Origin: Marivita sp. GX14005
GTDB taxonomy: Bacteria > Pseudomonadota > Alphaproteobacteria > Rhodobacterales > Rhodobacteraceae
NCBI RefSeq assembly: GCF_023370775.1
Contig: NZ_JAMCCQ010000001.1
Location: 1,116,001 to 1,180,000, forward strand
Direction of reading: 5' to 3'
Length of the DNA stretch: 64,000 nucleotides
The notes under the pieces were generated by a model, which was not told where the DNA came from, did no database searches, and saw only the letters and a list, made by a program, of their open reading frames with translations. The first letter of the stretch is position 1; each line of letters opens with the position of its first letter. The position numbers and the translations under genes were made by a program. This document shows positions 34,316 to 42,328 of the stretch, one piece after another.

Positions 34316-35521
34316 TTACCGCGCGACGCCGAACCGCTCGATCCAGTCTTCCTCAAGACGCACCATCCAACTCGGATGCGGCTCGGGCAGCGTGCCCCCG
34401 AGCGCATCGGGCGGCAGCGTCGCGATACCGAGATCCAGCTTATCGAACCGCGCGCGGTCGGCATCGCCGAGTTTGTCGAGATCAAGCACCGTCCCAAGGC
34501 CCCATACGTTCGGATCCTGCATCCGCGCCTGAGCCTCCGGCGAGATGAGGAAATTGGCCAGAACCATCGCGCCGGCCTTGGCATTGGCGTTATAGGGAAT
34601 CGCCACGAAACTCGCATTGCCAAGGCTGCCGGCCTCGAACACATAGCTGCGAACGGTATCGGGCAGCTGGAAGTTCGCAATCGCGTTCGAGGCTTCGTTG
34701 GGGTTGAAGCTGATTGCAAGATCGATTTCCCCGTCTGCCATCAACTGAATCTGGCGCGCCTCGTTCTGCGGATAGGCGCGCCCCTTTCGCCAGAGGTTCG
34801 GGGCGAGTGTGTCGAGAAAAGTCCAGAACTCCCGGGTGACCGCATCGTATTCAGCGGGGTTGAGGGGCTGTTGGAGGATCTCCGTATCCGGCACGAATTC
34901 GATCAACGCCTGTTTGAGGAAGGTCGAGCCAAGGAAATTGGGCGGCTGGGGATAGGTGAAACGCCCCGGATTCGCCTGTGCATAATCCAACAACGCGCGC
35001 ATGGATTTGGGCGGGGTCCGCAGGCGCGCGGTATCGTGGTAGAACACGACCTGCGCCATGCCCCAGGGAGCTTCGAGCCCGTCGGTCGGAACGGTGAAAT
35101 CCGATATTACGGCGGGTTTGCCCGACACATCGACATTCGTCCAGTTCGGCAGCGCTTCGACCCAGGGGCCGAACAGGAGATCTTGCGCCTTCATCGCGGC
35201 GAAATTCTCGCCATTGATCCAGATGAGATCGACAGCGCCGCCCTCATCCTTTCCGGCCGATTTTTCGGCCAGAACCCGCGTGACCGCTTCGGCGGTGTCG
35301 GACAGTTTGACATGTTCGACCGTCACGTCGAACTCCTCCTGAACGCGTGTGCCGATCCAGTCGATGAAAGCGTTGATCGTGTCCGATCCGCCCCATGCGT
35401 TCCAATATACCGTTTGTCCGCGCGCCTGTGTTGTCACGCTGTCCCAATCGGCCGGGTCCGGATCTGCAAAGGCGGGAAAAGCGATCAGCACGGTCAGGGC
35501 GGCGATGAGAAAATGGCGCAT
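34316..35521 (-). CDS. ynjB: ABC transporter substrate-binding protein (YnjB-like)
   Basis: 401 residues with a signal peptide (MRHFLIAALTVLIAFPAFA). The mature protein has the extracellular binding-protein type II look, with GQTVYWNAWGGSDTINAFIDWIG early, VDLIWINGENFAAM, and PWGMAQVVFYHDTARL in the middle. It would capture the ligand in the periplasm and deliver it to the fused permease and ATPase encoded downstream. It is the first gene of the three-gene operon, with aaggag about 9 bases before its ATG. Family members bind small organic or metal ligands; nothing here fixes the substrate. Confidence 0.85.
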   Translation of the reverse strand: MRHFLIAALTVLIAFPAFADPDPADWDSVTTQARGQTVYWNAWGGSDTINAFIDWIGTRVQEEFDVTVEHVKLSDTAEAVTRVLAEKSAGKDEGGAVDLIWINGENFAAMKAQDLLFGPWVEALPNWTNVDVSGKPAVISDFTVPTDGLEAPWGMAQVVFYHDTARLRTPPKSMRALLDYAQANPGRFTYPQPPNFLGSTFLKQALIEFVPDTEILQQPLNPAEYDAVTREFWTFLDTLAPNLWRKGRAYPQNEARQIQLMADGEIDLAISFNPNEASNAIANFQLPDTVRSYVFEAGSLGNASFVAIPYNANAKAGAMVLANFLISPEAQARMQDPNVWGLGTVLDLDKLGDADRARFDKLDLGIATLPPDALGGTLPEPHPSWMVRLEEDWIERFGVAR

Positions 35522-35665
35522 CCGGGGCGCTCCTTTGCAATTTTCGTTCGTTCAAAGCAGCGCCGGGGCGTCAGGTCAAATGACAAGCAAGTGTGCAAGA
35601 TTTCAGTATACGCGCCGGGCATGGCCCGCTAAGCCCTGTTTTGACGCGGAAATCTGCAGGTGCCA

Positions 35666-36268
35666 ATGCTCGATGCGACGATCCTTCCATTTGTCCGGCG
35701 CATGCTCTCGCGGCCCGCGCAAGGGCTTGTGACGCGTGGCGTGCGCGCCGATCAGGTGACGCTCGCCGGGTTCGCAGCCGGGCTCGTCGCGGTTGCTGCG
35801 CTCTGGGGCGGGGCGTTCTGGCTCGCCCTTTTTTGCCTTGCGCTCAACCGGATTGCCGACGGGATCGACGGCGAGGTCGCGCGGCGCACGGCGCCAACAG
35901 ACCGGGGTGCCTTTCTCGATATCGCGCTCGATTTCATGATCTACGCGCTTTTTCCGCTGGGCTTTGCGCTGCACGACTCGGCGAACGCGCTTGCGGCTGC
36001 GGTGCTTATCGCAAGTTTCGTCGGCACCGGGTCGTCGTTTCTGGCGTTTTCGATCATCGCGGAACGACGCGGGCTGAGGTCGGACCAGTATCCCAGAAAG
36101 GGCATCTACTACTTGGGTGGTTTGACCGAAGGCACCGAAACCATCGCCGTTTTTGTCGCGATGTGCCTCTGGCCCGGTGCCTTTGCGGAACTGGCCTATA
36201 TCTTTGCCGCGCTTTGTTTCGTGACCACGCTGACCCGGTGGCTGGCCGGGTGGCGGGTCTTTACCTGA
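35666..36268 (+). CDS. CDP-alcohol phosphatidyltransferase family membrane protein
   Basis: 200 residues from the ATG at 35666; a GTG two codons earlier is an alternative. The diagnostic motif DGxxAR-x8-GxxxD-xxxD is present (DGIDGEVARRTAPTDRGAFLDIALD, about residues 66-90), giving the metal-binding aspartates of enzymes that transfer a phosphoalcohol from a CDP donor in phospholipid or related synthesis. Five to six membrane helices are predicted. The acceptor cannot be read from sequence; the protein is shorter than most phosphatidylglycerophosphate or phosphatidylserine synthases. It stands alone between the ABC operon and gpmI. Confidence 0.85.
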   Translation: MLDATILPFVRRMLSRPAQGLVTRGVRADQVTLAGFAAGLVAVAALWGGAFWLALFCLALNRIADGIDGEVARRTAPTDRGAFLDIALDFMIYALFPLGFALHDSANALAAAVLIASFVGTGSSFLAFSIIAERRGLRSDQYPRKGIYYLGGLTEGTETIAVFVAMCLWPGAFAELAYIFAALCFVTTLTRWLAGWRVFT

Positions 36269-36346
36269 AACCGCGCGCCCTCTCCACATTGCGGGAGCGC
36301 TCTGCTACACCGCCTGCAAAGCGATCATCGAGCGGAAAGGCGCGTT

Positions 36347-37864
36347 ATGAGCAGTATCAAACCCGTGGTGCTGACCATCCTCGACGGGTGGGGCCTGCGC
36401 GACGATGAAAATGGCAACGCCCCGCGGCTGGCGAAAACGCCGACCATGGATTGGCTGATGAACACTTGCCCTTCCGCGCGCCTGACCACGCACGGACCGG
36501 ATGTCGGGTTGCCGCAGGGGCAGATGGGAAATTCCGAGGTCGGCCATACGAATATCGGGGCCGGGCGCGTCGTGGCGATGGATCTGGGGCAGATCGATCT
36601 TGCCATCGAGGATGGATCGTTTTTTGAAAACCCGGCCATCCTCGATTTCGCGTCCAGCGTGAAAGAGGCCGGTGGCCGGGCGCATCTGATGGGTGTGGTC
36701 TCCGATGGCGGGGTGCACGGCCATATCGCGCATATCAAGGCGGCGGTGAAGCTTCTGGCGGATCAGGGCCTTGACGTGATCGTCCATGCCATCACCGACG
36801 GGCGCGATGTAGCGCCGAGTTCGGCGGAAGGGTTCATGAGGGATCTTGCGCAAAGCCTGCCCGAAGCCGCGCGGATCGGAACGGTGATCGGCCGTTACTT
36901 CGCGATGGATCGCGACACGAGATGGGACAGGGTCGAACGCGCCTATAATGCAATGATGCTCGGCGACGGGATCGCGGCGGAAGATGCCGTATCGGCGGTG
37001 CAGGACGCCTATGACGACAAGCAGACGGATGAATTCATCGAACCGCGTGTCATCGGCGATTACGACGGTCTGAAGCCGGGTGACGGGGTGTTCTGTCTCA
37101 ACTTCCGCGCCGACCGCGCGCGCGAGATACTCGCTGCGATCGGGGCTTCCGATTTCGACGGGTTCGCGCGCGAAAAGCCCGAGCTTTCCGCGCTGCTCGG
37201 TATGGTGGATTATTCGCAATCCCACAATGAATACATGAGTTCGGCCTATCCGAAGAAGGAAATCGCCAACACCCTGGGCGCTTGGGTGTCGAAGCACGGC
37301 AAGACACAGTTCAGGCTGGCGGAGACGGAAAAATATCCCCATGTGACGTTCTTTTTGAACGGCGGCCGCGAGACGCCGGAAGAAGGTGAAGACCGTTTCA
37401 TGCCGAAGAGCCCGAACGTGGCGACCTACGATCTTCAGCCCGAAATGTCGGCCGATGAGGTGACGGAGGCTTTCGTTGCGGCGATCGAGAAAGGATATGA
37501 CCTCATCGTCACCAACTACGCCAATCCCGACATGGTCGGCCATACCGGCGATCTCGATGCCGCGATCAAGGCGTGCGAGGCGGTCGATGCCGGGCTGGGC
37601 CGCGTTCTGGACGCGCTCGAAAAGGCGGGGGGCGCGATGATCGTGACGGCGGATCATGGCAATTGCGAAACGATGATCGACCCTGAGACCGGCACGCCCC
37701 ATACGGCACATACGACCAACCCGGTGCCCGTGGTGCTGTTCGGCGGGCCGGACGGTGCGCGGTTGGGAAATGGGCGACTGGCCGATCTGGCGCCGACATT
37801 GCTCGACCTGATGGGCCTGCCGAAGCCTGATGAGATGACCGGCAAAAGCCTGATCCGCGCATGA
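36347..37864 (+). CDS. gpmI: 2,3-bisphosphoglycerate-independent phosphoglycerate mutase
   Basis: 505 residues, the normal length. GpmI interconverts 3- and 2-phosphoglycerate in glycolysis and gluconeogenesis using manganese and a phosphoserine intermediate. The start reads PVVLTILDGWGLRDDENGNA (metal-binding DGWG), and the catalytic serine is Ser63 in GNSEVGHTNIGAGR. Further blocks are VSDGGVHGHIAHI, TDGRDVAPSS, NYANPDMVGHTGD and VTADHGNCE, containing the remaining metal ligands. A gaaagg site precedes the ATG. The stop overlaps the start of the EnvC-like gene as ATGA, the first of several coupled genes. Confidence 0.96.
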   Translation: MSSIKPVVLTILDGWGLRDDENGNAPRLAKTPTMDWLMNTCPSARLTTHGPDVGLPQGQMGNSEVGHTNIGAGRVVAMDLGQIDLAIEDGSFFENPAILDFASSVKEAGGRAHLMGVVSDGGVHGHIAHIKAAVKLLADQGLDVIVHAITDGRDVAPSSAEGFMRDLAQSLPEAARIGTVIGRYFAMDRDTRWDRVERAYNAMMLGDGIAAEDAVSAVQDAYDDKQTDEFIEPRVIGDYDGLKPGDGVFCLNFRADRAREILAAIGASDFDGFAREKPELSALLGMVDYSQSHNEYMSSAYPKKEIANTLGAWVSKHGKTQFRLAETEKYPHVTFFLNGGRETPEEGEDRFMPKSPNVATYDLQPEMSADEVTEAFVAAIEKGYDLIVTNYANPDMVGHTGDLDAAIKACEAVDAGLGRVLDALEKAGGAMIVTADHGNCETMIDPETGTPHTAHTTNPVPVVLFGGPDGARLGNGRLADLAPTLLDLMGLPKPDEMTGKSLIRA

Positions 37865-38994
37865 GGCTCGCGGCAGCTATAGCGGGCATGATCCTTGCGA
37901 CACCCGCGCTGGCCGAAACCCCGGCGGAAACCGCGCGCGCGGCAATGGCAGAGCTGGAAGCCGCAACGATCAAGCTAGACGAGGCCGAGACCGCCCGCGA
38001 CCGTGTTCGCGCGCTGACCGAGACGGTGCAGGCCTTCGAGACAGGGCTTGCCGCCATGCGCGCCGGCCTGCGCGCCGCGTCGATCCGGGAAACCGAATTG
38101 CGCCGCAATCTCGATGCGCGCGACGGCGAGGTGACGAAACTGCTTGCGGCGCTCTCGTCGCTTGGTCCCGAGGCCGGTCCACAGACCTTCGTTCATCCCG
38201 ATGGCCCCATCGGTGCGGCGCGGGCCGGGTTGCTCATGGCGTCGGTGACGCCTGCGCTGTCCGATGCAGCGAAGGGCCTGCGCAACGATGTCGAGGAAGC
38301 GATCGCCCTGCGACAGTTGCAACAGGACGCTGCCGATACGCTGCGGCAGGGACTTACCGATGTTCAGGCCGCCCGCACAGCGCTGAGCCAGGCTGTCGCG
38401 GATCGCACCGATCTGCCGCGCAAGTTCACAGAGGATTCCGTGCGCACGGCGCTTCTCATCGCGGCGAGCGAAACGCTCGACGGATTCGCGGCCGGCCTCA
38501 GCCAGATTTCCGAGAACGAGGCTTCCCTCGATCTCGATGCGCTGCGCGGGCGCAAGGGCCGCCTGCCGCTTCCGGTGACAGGCGAAATCCTGCGCCGTGC
38601 CGGCGAAACCGATGCGGCCGGTGTGACCCGCCCCGGGGTGCTGGTCGCGACTCGGCCACACGCGCTCGTCACGACACCGACTGCGGCGACGATCCGCTAT
38701 CGCGGCCCGTTGCTCGATTATGGATTGGTGACGATCCTCGAACCCGAGCCGGATATTCTTTTCGTGTTCGCCGGCCTCGATACCGTGTTCGGCGAAACCG
38801 GGCAGGTTCTGCCCGAGGGCAGCCCGGTCGGCCTCATGGGCGGGCCCGAAGGGAGCCAGAACGACATTCGATCACCAATGGGTGAAAGGGCTGGCGCAGC
38901 CTTGTCCGAAACGCTCTATATAGAGGTCAGGCAAGGGGATGCGCCCGAAGATCCGCTTGGGTGGTTTGCAGACGACAAGGAACTTATCGAATGA
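37861..38994 (+). CDS. envC: EnvC-like murein hydrolase activator (degenerate LytM/M23 domain)
   Basis: 377 residues. A signal peptide (MRLAAAIAGMILATPALA) is followed by a long coiled-coil (about residues 20-220, rich in Ala, Glu, Leu and Arg) and a C-terminal M23-like domain (about 250-365: IRYRGPLLDYGLVTILEPEPDILFVFAGL). The histidines of active LytM peptidases are missing from the expected positions, as in EnvC, which activates amidases at division rather than cutting peptidoglycan itself. The position between gpmI and ctpA is common in Rhodobacteraceae. It is coupled to both neighbours by ATGA overlaps. Confidence 0.85.
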   Translation: MRLAAAIAGMILATPALAETPAETARAAMAELEAATIKLDEAETARDRVRALTETVQAFETGLAAMRAGLRAASIRETELRRNLDARDGEVTKLLAALSSLGPEAGPQTFVHPDGPIGAARAGLLMASVTPALSDAAKGLRNDVEEAIALRQLQQDAADTLRQGLTDVQAARTALSQAVADRTDLPRKFTEDSVRTALLIAASETLDGFAAGLSQISENEASLDLDALRGRKGRLPLPVTGEILRRAGETDAAGVTRPGVLVATRPHALVTTPTAATIRYRGPLLDYGLVTILEPEPDILFVFAGLDTVFGETGQVLPEGSPVGLMGGPEGSQNDIRSPMGERAGAALSETLYIEVRQGDAPEDPLGWFADDKELIE

Positions 38995-40331
38995 AAAAGA
39001 TAGTGATGGCGGCAGCCGGCGGCGCGCTGGCCAGCGTGATTGCCACGACCCAACTGGTCGGGCCGCTGATCGCGCAGGAAAGCGCGCGTTCGACCAGCGT
39101 TTACGAGCAACTCGACCTGTTCGGGGATATTTTCGAGCGTATCCGCTCGCAATATGTCGAAGAGGTGGATGAGGGCGATCTGATCGAGGCGGCCATCGAC
39201 GGGATGCTGACCTCTCTCGATCCCCATTCCAGCTACCTCTCGCCGGACGATGCGGATGACATGCGGGTTCAGACGCGTGGCGAGTTCGGTGGGCTCGGCA
39301 TCGAGGTCACGCAGGAAGATGGCTTCGTCAAGGTCGTCTCTCCGATCGACGGAACCCCGGCTGCGGCGGCTGGGATCGAAGCGGGCGATTTCATCACTCA
39401 CGTCGATGGCGAATCGGTGCTGGGTCTCACGCTCGACGAAGCCGTCGATCTGATGCGCGGTCCCGTCGGATCGGAAATTCTCATCACCGTTGTGCGCGAA
39501 GGCGAGGCGGAGCCATTCGACGTCTCCATCGTGCGCGACACGATTACCCTGACCGCCGTGCGCTCGCGGCTTCAGGGCGATGCCGTCGTGCTGCGTGTAA
39601 CGACGTTCAACGATCAGACCTTTCCCAATCTTGAGGAAGGGCTCAACGAACAGATCGAAGCGGCCGGCGGGATGGAGAATGTCAAAGGCATCGTTCTCGA
39701 TCTGCGCAACAATCCGGGCGGGCTGCTCAACCAGGCGATCCGGGTGAGCGACGCGTTTCTCGACAAGGGCGAGATCGTCTCGACACGCGGGCGCAACCCG
39801 GAGGATGGCGACCGTTACAACGCGACGCCCGGCGATCTGGCTGAGGGCAAACCCATCGTGGTGCTGATCAACGGCGGTTCGGCATCCGCGTCCGAGATCG
39901 TGGCCGGTGCCCTTCAGGATCACCGCCGCGCCATCGTTGTTGGCACCAAGAGCTTCGGCAAGGGGTCTGTCCAGACGGTCATGCCGCTGCGCGGTGACGG
40001 GGCAATGCGGTTGACCACCTCGCGCTATTACACGCCATCGGGTCGGTCGATCCAGGCGCTGGGCGTGTCCCCGGATATCGTGGTCGAGCAACCTCGCACC
40101 CCGGTCGCCAGTGAAGAGGAGGAGGAAGAGAACACTGTCTTCAACCGATCCGAAGCCGACCTGCGCGGAAGGCTCGACAATGACAGCTTGACCGAAGACG
40201 AGGTGCGCCAGATCGAGGAAGATCGCGCCAAGGCCGAAGCGGCGGCAAAGCTGCGCGAGGAGGATTATCAACTCGCCTATGCGATCGATATTCTCAAGGG
40301 ATTGACGGCGCTCGCGCCGCAGGATCAGTAA
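38991..40331 (+). CDS. ctpA: C-terminal processing peptidase CtpA (S41 family)
   Basis: 446 residues from the ATG at 38991, which overlaps the previous stop; a longer in-frame start at 38961 is rejected. A signal peptide or anchor (about 1-25) is followed by a PDZ domain (about 85-165, [22 protein letters not shown]) and the protease core. The catalytic pair by analogy with E. coli Prc is Ser299 in SASASE and Lys324 in FGKGSVQT, with Asp310 between. The enzyme trims C-termini of periplasmic proteins and in many bacteria works with cell-wall hydrolases, fitting the EnvC-like neighbour. A strong hairpin follows the gene. Confidence 0.94.
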   Translation: MKKIVMAAAGGALASVIATTQLVGPLIAQESARSTSVYEQLDLFGDIFERIRSQYVEEVDEGDLIEAAIDGMLTSLDPHSSYLSPDDADDMRVQTRGEFGGLGIEVTQEDGFVKVVSPIDGTPAAAAGIEAGDFITHVDGESVLGLTLDEAVDLMRGPVGSEILITVVREGEAEPFDVSIVRDTITLTAVRSRLQGDAVVLRVTTFNDQTFPNLEEGLNEQIEAAGGMENVKGIVLDLRNNPGGLLNQAIRVSDAFLDKGEIVSTRGRNPEDGDRYNATPGDLAEGKPIVVLINGGSASASEIVAGALQDHRRAIVVGTKSFGKGSVQTVMPLRGDGAMRLTTSRYYTPSGRSIQALGVSPDIVVEQPRTPVASEEEEEENTVFNRSEADLRGRLDNDSLTEDEVRQIEEDRAKAEAAAKLREEDYQLAYAIDILKGLTALAPQDQ

Positions 40332-40340
40332 CGACCATCC

Positions 40341-40364
40341 CGGCGCGGGGCCATCCCCGCGCCG
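40341..40364 (+). terminator. Rho-independent-type hairpin after ctpA
   Basis: CGGCGCGGGG-ccat-CCCCGCGCCG is a perfect ten-pair GC-rich stem with a four-base loop, starting 10 bases after the ctpA stop and followed by TTT. It probably ends the gpmI-envC-ctpA transcript, although rppH begins only 20 bases later and may be read through. Confidence 0.75.
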
Positions 40365-40383
40365 TTTCGAAAAGGCTCCGACC

Positions 40384-40866
40384 ATGCGCGCTGACGATAT
40401 CACCCGCTTGCCCTATCGCCCCTGCGTCGGGGTCATGTTGGTGAACCGGGACGGCCATGTATTCGTCGGACAGCGCATCGATAACCCCGGACCGGCCTGG
40501 CAAATGCCGCAGGGTGGCATCGACCGGGGCGAAGCGCCGCGGGACGCGGCCCTGCGCGAGCTTTGGGAAGAAACCGGCGTCACAGCCGACCTCGTCAATA
40601 TCGAGGCGGAGACGAAGGATTGGATTCCCTATGATCTGCCGCCTGACCTTGTCGGCAAGCTATGGAACGGACGCTATCGCGGGCAGGAGCAGAAATGGTT
40701 TCTGATGCGGTTCAACGGCCGTGACGATCAGGTCGATATCGCGACCGAGCATCAGGAGTTCAGCCGCTGGAAATGGATGGACCCCGATCAGCTCATCAAC
40801 CATATCGTTCCGTTCAAACGCCACGTCTATGACCGAGTTCTGACCGCGTTTCAGCATCATTTCTGA
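40384..40866 (+). CDS. rppH: RNA pyrophosphohydrolase RppH (Nudix)
   Basis: 160 residues. RppH removes pyrophosphate from the 5' end of transcripts and so starts their decay. The Nudix box [23 protein letters not shown] spans residues 44-66 and matches Gx5Ex7REUxEExGU, giving the metal-binding glutamates. The flanking sequences [31 protein letters not shown] and WKWMDPDQL are typical of RppH. The length is usual for alphaproteobacterial members. The ctpA terminator hairpin lies just upstream. Confidence 0.94.
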   Translation: MRADDITRLPYRPCVGVMLVNRDGHVFVGQRIDNPGPAWQMPQGGIDRGEAPRDAALRELWEETGVTADLVNIEAETKDWIPYDLPPDLVGKLWNGRYRGQEQKWFLMRFNGRDDQVDIATEHQEFSRWKWMDPDQLINHIVPFKRHVYDRVLTAFQHHF

Positions 40867-40877
40867 AGCCGCCAACG

Positions 40878-40899
40878 CGGACCCGGTCTGGACGGGCCG
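40878..40899. terminator. Bulged hairpin between convergent rppH and lytic transglycosylase genes
   Basis: CGG-a-CCCG-gtctgga-CGGG-CCG forms a seven-pair stem with one bulged A in the 33 bases between the two convergent stops. It could serve as a bidirectional terminator; no T-tract is present, so strength is uncertain. Confidence 0.45.
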
Positions 40900-42216
40900 T
40901 TACTGTAGCTGTTTCAGGATCGCGAGGGACGCGTAGCCATCGGGAACCTGCCCGATCGAGGCCTGAAACGAGCGCACCGCGTTGATCGTCAGGGGGCCGA
41001 TCTTGCCATCGATCTTGCGCGTGTCGAACCCCCTGGCTGTCAGCAAGCGCTGCATTTCCATCCGTTCGTCGAAGCTGAGCGCGCGATCCTCGCGTGGCCA
41101 ATCCGACCGGATCGGCCCGCCGCCGATGATCCTGTCGCCCAGATGGCCGACCCCGATCACGTAGGCGTCGGCGGTGTTGTAGGTCTCGATCACGTCGAAA
41201 TTTTTGAAGATGAGGAACGCCGCGCCTTTCGCGCCCGCCGGCAGCAATACAGACGCCGCGCCATGATCCCGGACCGGCGCACCATCAACCCCGACAACGC
41301 CCAGCTTGGCCCAGTCCGACGGCATCTTCTTCGTCTCGCGGTTGGCGAGCGTATAGTCGAACCCGACCGGCAGCTGGACCTCGACACCCCATGGCGCGCC
41401 CTTGATCCAACCATTCTTGGCAAGATAATTCGCGGTGGAGGCAAGCGCATCGGCCGGATCGTCAGACCAGATGTCGCGCCTGCCATCGCCGGTGAAATCG
41501 ACGGCGAGGGTCTGGTAAGAGGTTGGAATGAACTGCGTATGCCCCATCGCGCCGGCCCAGCTTCCGGTCATGTTGTCAGGCGTCACGTCGCCGCTTTGCA
41601 GGATGCGCAGCGCTTCGATGAGCTGGCTTTCGAAGAACGCCCCGCGGCGGCTGTCATAGGCCAGCGTCGCAAGCGAAGAGACCACCGGATTCGATCCGCG
41701 GAACGTGCCATAGGCCGATTCCAGCCCCCAGATCGCCACGACGACCTGCCGGTCCACGCCGAACCGTGCTTCGATCCGGTCGAGCAGCGCACTGTGCCGG
41801 GCCAGCGCGGCCTTGCCATTGCGCACCCGCGCGTCCGACGCCGCGCTGTCGAGGTAGTCCCAGATCGTCTTGGTGAATTCCGACTGGTTCCGGTCGCGCT
41901 TGATTACATCCGGGTCATAGCGCGCGCCGTCAAAGGCGGTGTCGAAGACATGCGGCGCGATGCCCTGATCCAACGCGCGGGTGCGGAACGCCTTGATCCA
42001 GGCGTCGAATCCCGCCTGAGTGTCTGGCGGAACGGCCAGCGCCTGCGCGGGTCGCGGGGTCGGGCGCAGGGAGATTTGCGGAGCGACGTAAGCGGCCAGT
42101 GCGACCTTGTCCGGCGCGCTTCGGCTGGACGGCCGGATCGAACTGTCGACCGGACCGGCGAAAGCCTGCCCGCTCATCAACATGGTCAACATAGCGGTAA
42201 TGGCCTGAACGCGCAT
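40900..42216 (-). CDS. Lytic murein transglycosylase (MltB-like) with peptidoglycan-binding domain
   Basis: 438 residues with a signal peptide (MRVQAITAMLTMLMSGQAFAGP). The GH103-type core (about 80-370) carries the catalytic glutamate in AIWGLESAYGTF and typical blocks GAMGHTQFIPTSYQ and GDGRRDIWSDDPADALASTANYL. A C-terminal PG_binding_1 domain (about 375-438, RGFDTRKIDGKIGPLTINAVRSFQ) anchors it to the wall. It cleaves glycan strands with formation of 1,6-anhydromuramic acid. Gaggatccggag lies just upstream of the ATG, and the gene stands 112 bases downstream of rnr on the same strand. Confidence 0.92.
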   Translation of the reverse strand: MRVQAITAMLTMLMSGQAFAGPVDSSIRPSSRSAPDKVALAAYVAPQISLRPTPRPAQALAVPPDTQAGFDAWIKAFRTRALDQGIAPHVFDTAFDGARYDPDVIKRDRNQSEFTKTIWDYLDSAASDARVRNGKAALARHSALLDRIEARFGVDRQVVVAIWGLESAYGTFRGSNPVVSSLATLAYDSRRGAFFESQLIEALRILQSGDVTPDNMTGSWAGAMGHTQFIPTSYQTLAVDFTGDGRRDIWSDDPADALASTANYLAKNGWIKGAPWGVEVQLPVGFDYTLANRETKKMPSDWAKLGVVGVDGAPVRDHGAASVLLPAGAKGAAFLIFKNFDVIETYNTADAYVIGVGHLGDRIIGGGPIRSDWPREDRALSFDERMEMQRLLTARGFDTRKIDGKIGPLTINAVRSFQASIGQVPDGYASLAILKQLQ

Positions 42217-42328
42217 GATCTCCGGATCCTCTCTGCTCTTGTCCGTTTGTCGAACTTTCCGGGCAGTCTACAGCGATCAGACGCATTTCCAAAGCGCGGA
42301 ACGCGGGGCCAAGCAAGGCTTCGCCAAG

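Noticed and set aside
35522-35665. Possible TPP riboswitch upstream of the ABC importer
   Set aside because: The conserved CUGAGA and ACCUGAUCUGG elements are not present on the relevant strand.
36305-37711. 468-codon open frame antisense to gpmI
   Set aside because: gpmI is unmistakable on the + strand; the antisense product has no family motif.
38916-40403. 495-codon open frame antisense to ctpA
   Set aside because: ctpA is clear with catalytic Ser and Lys; the antisense frame has no start signal or motif.
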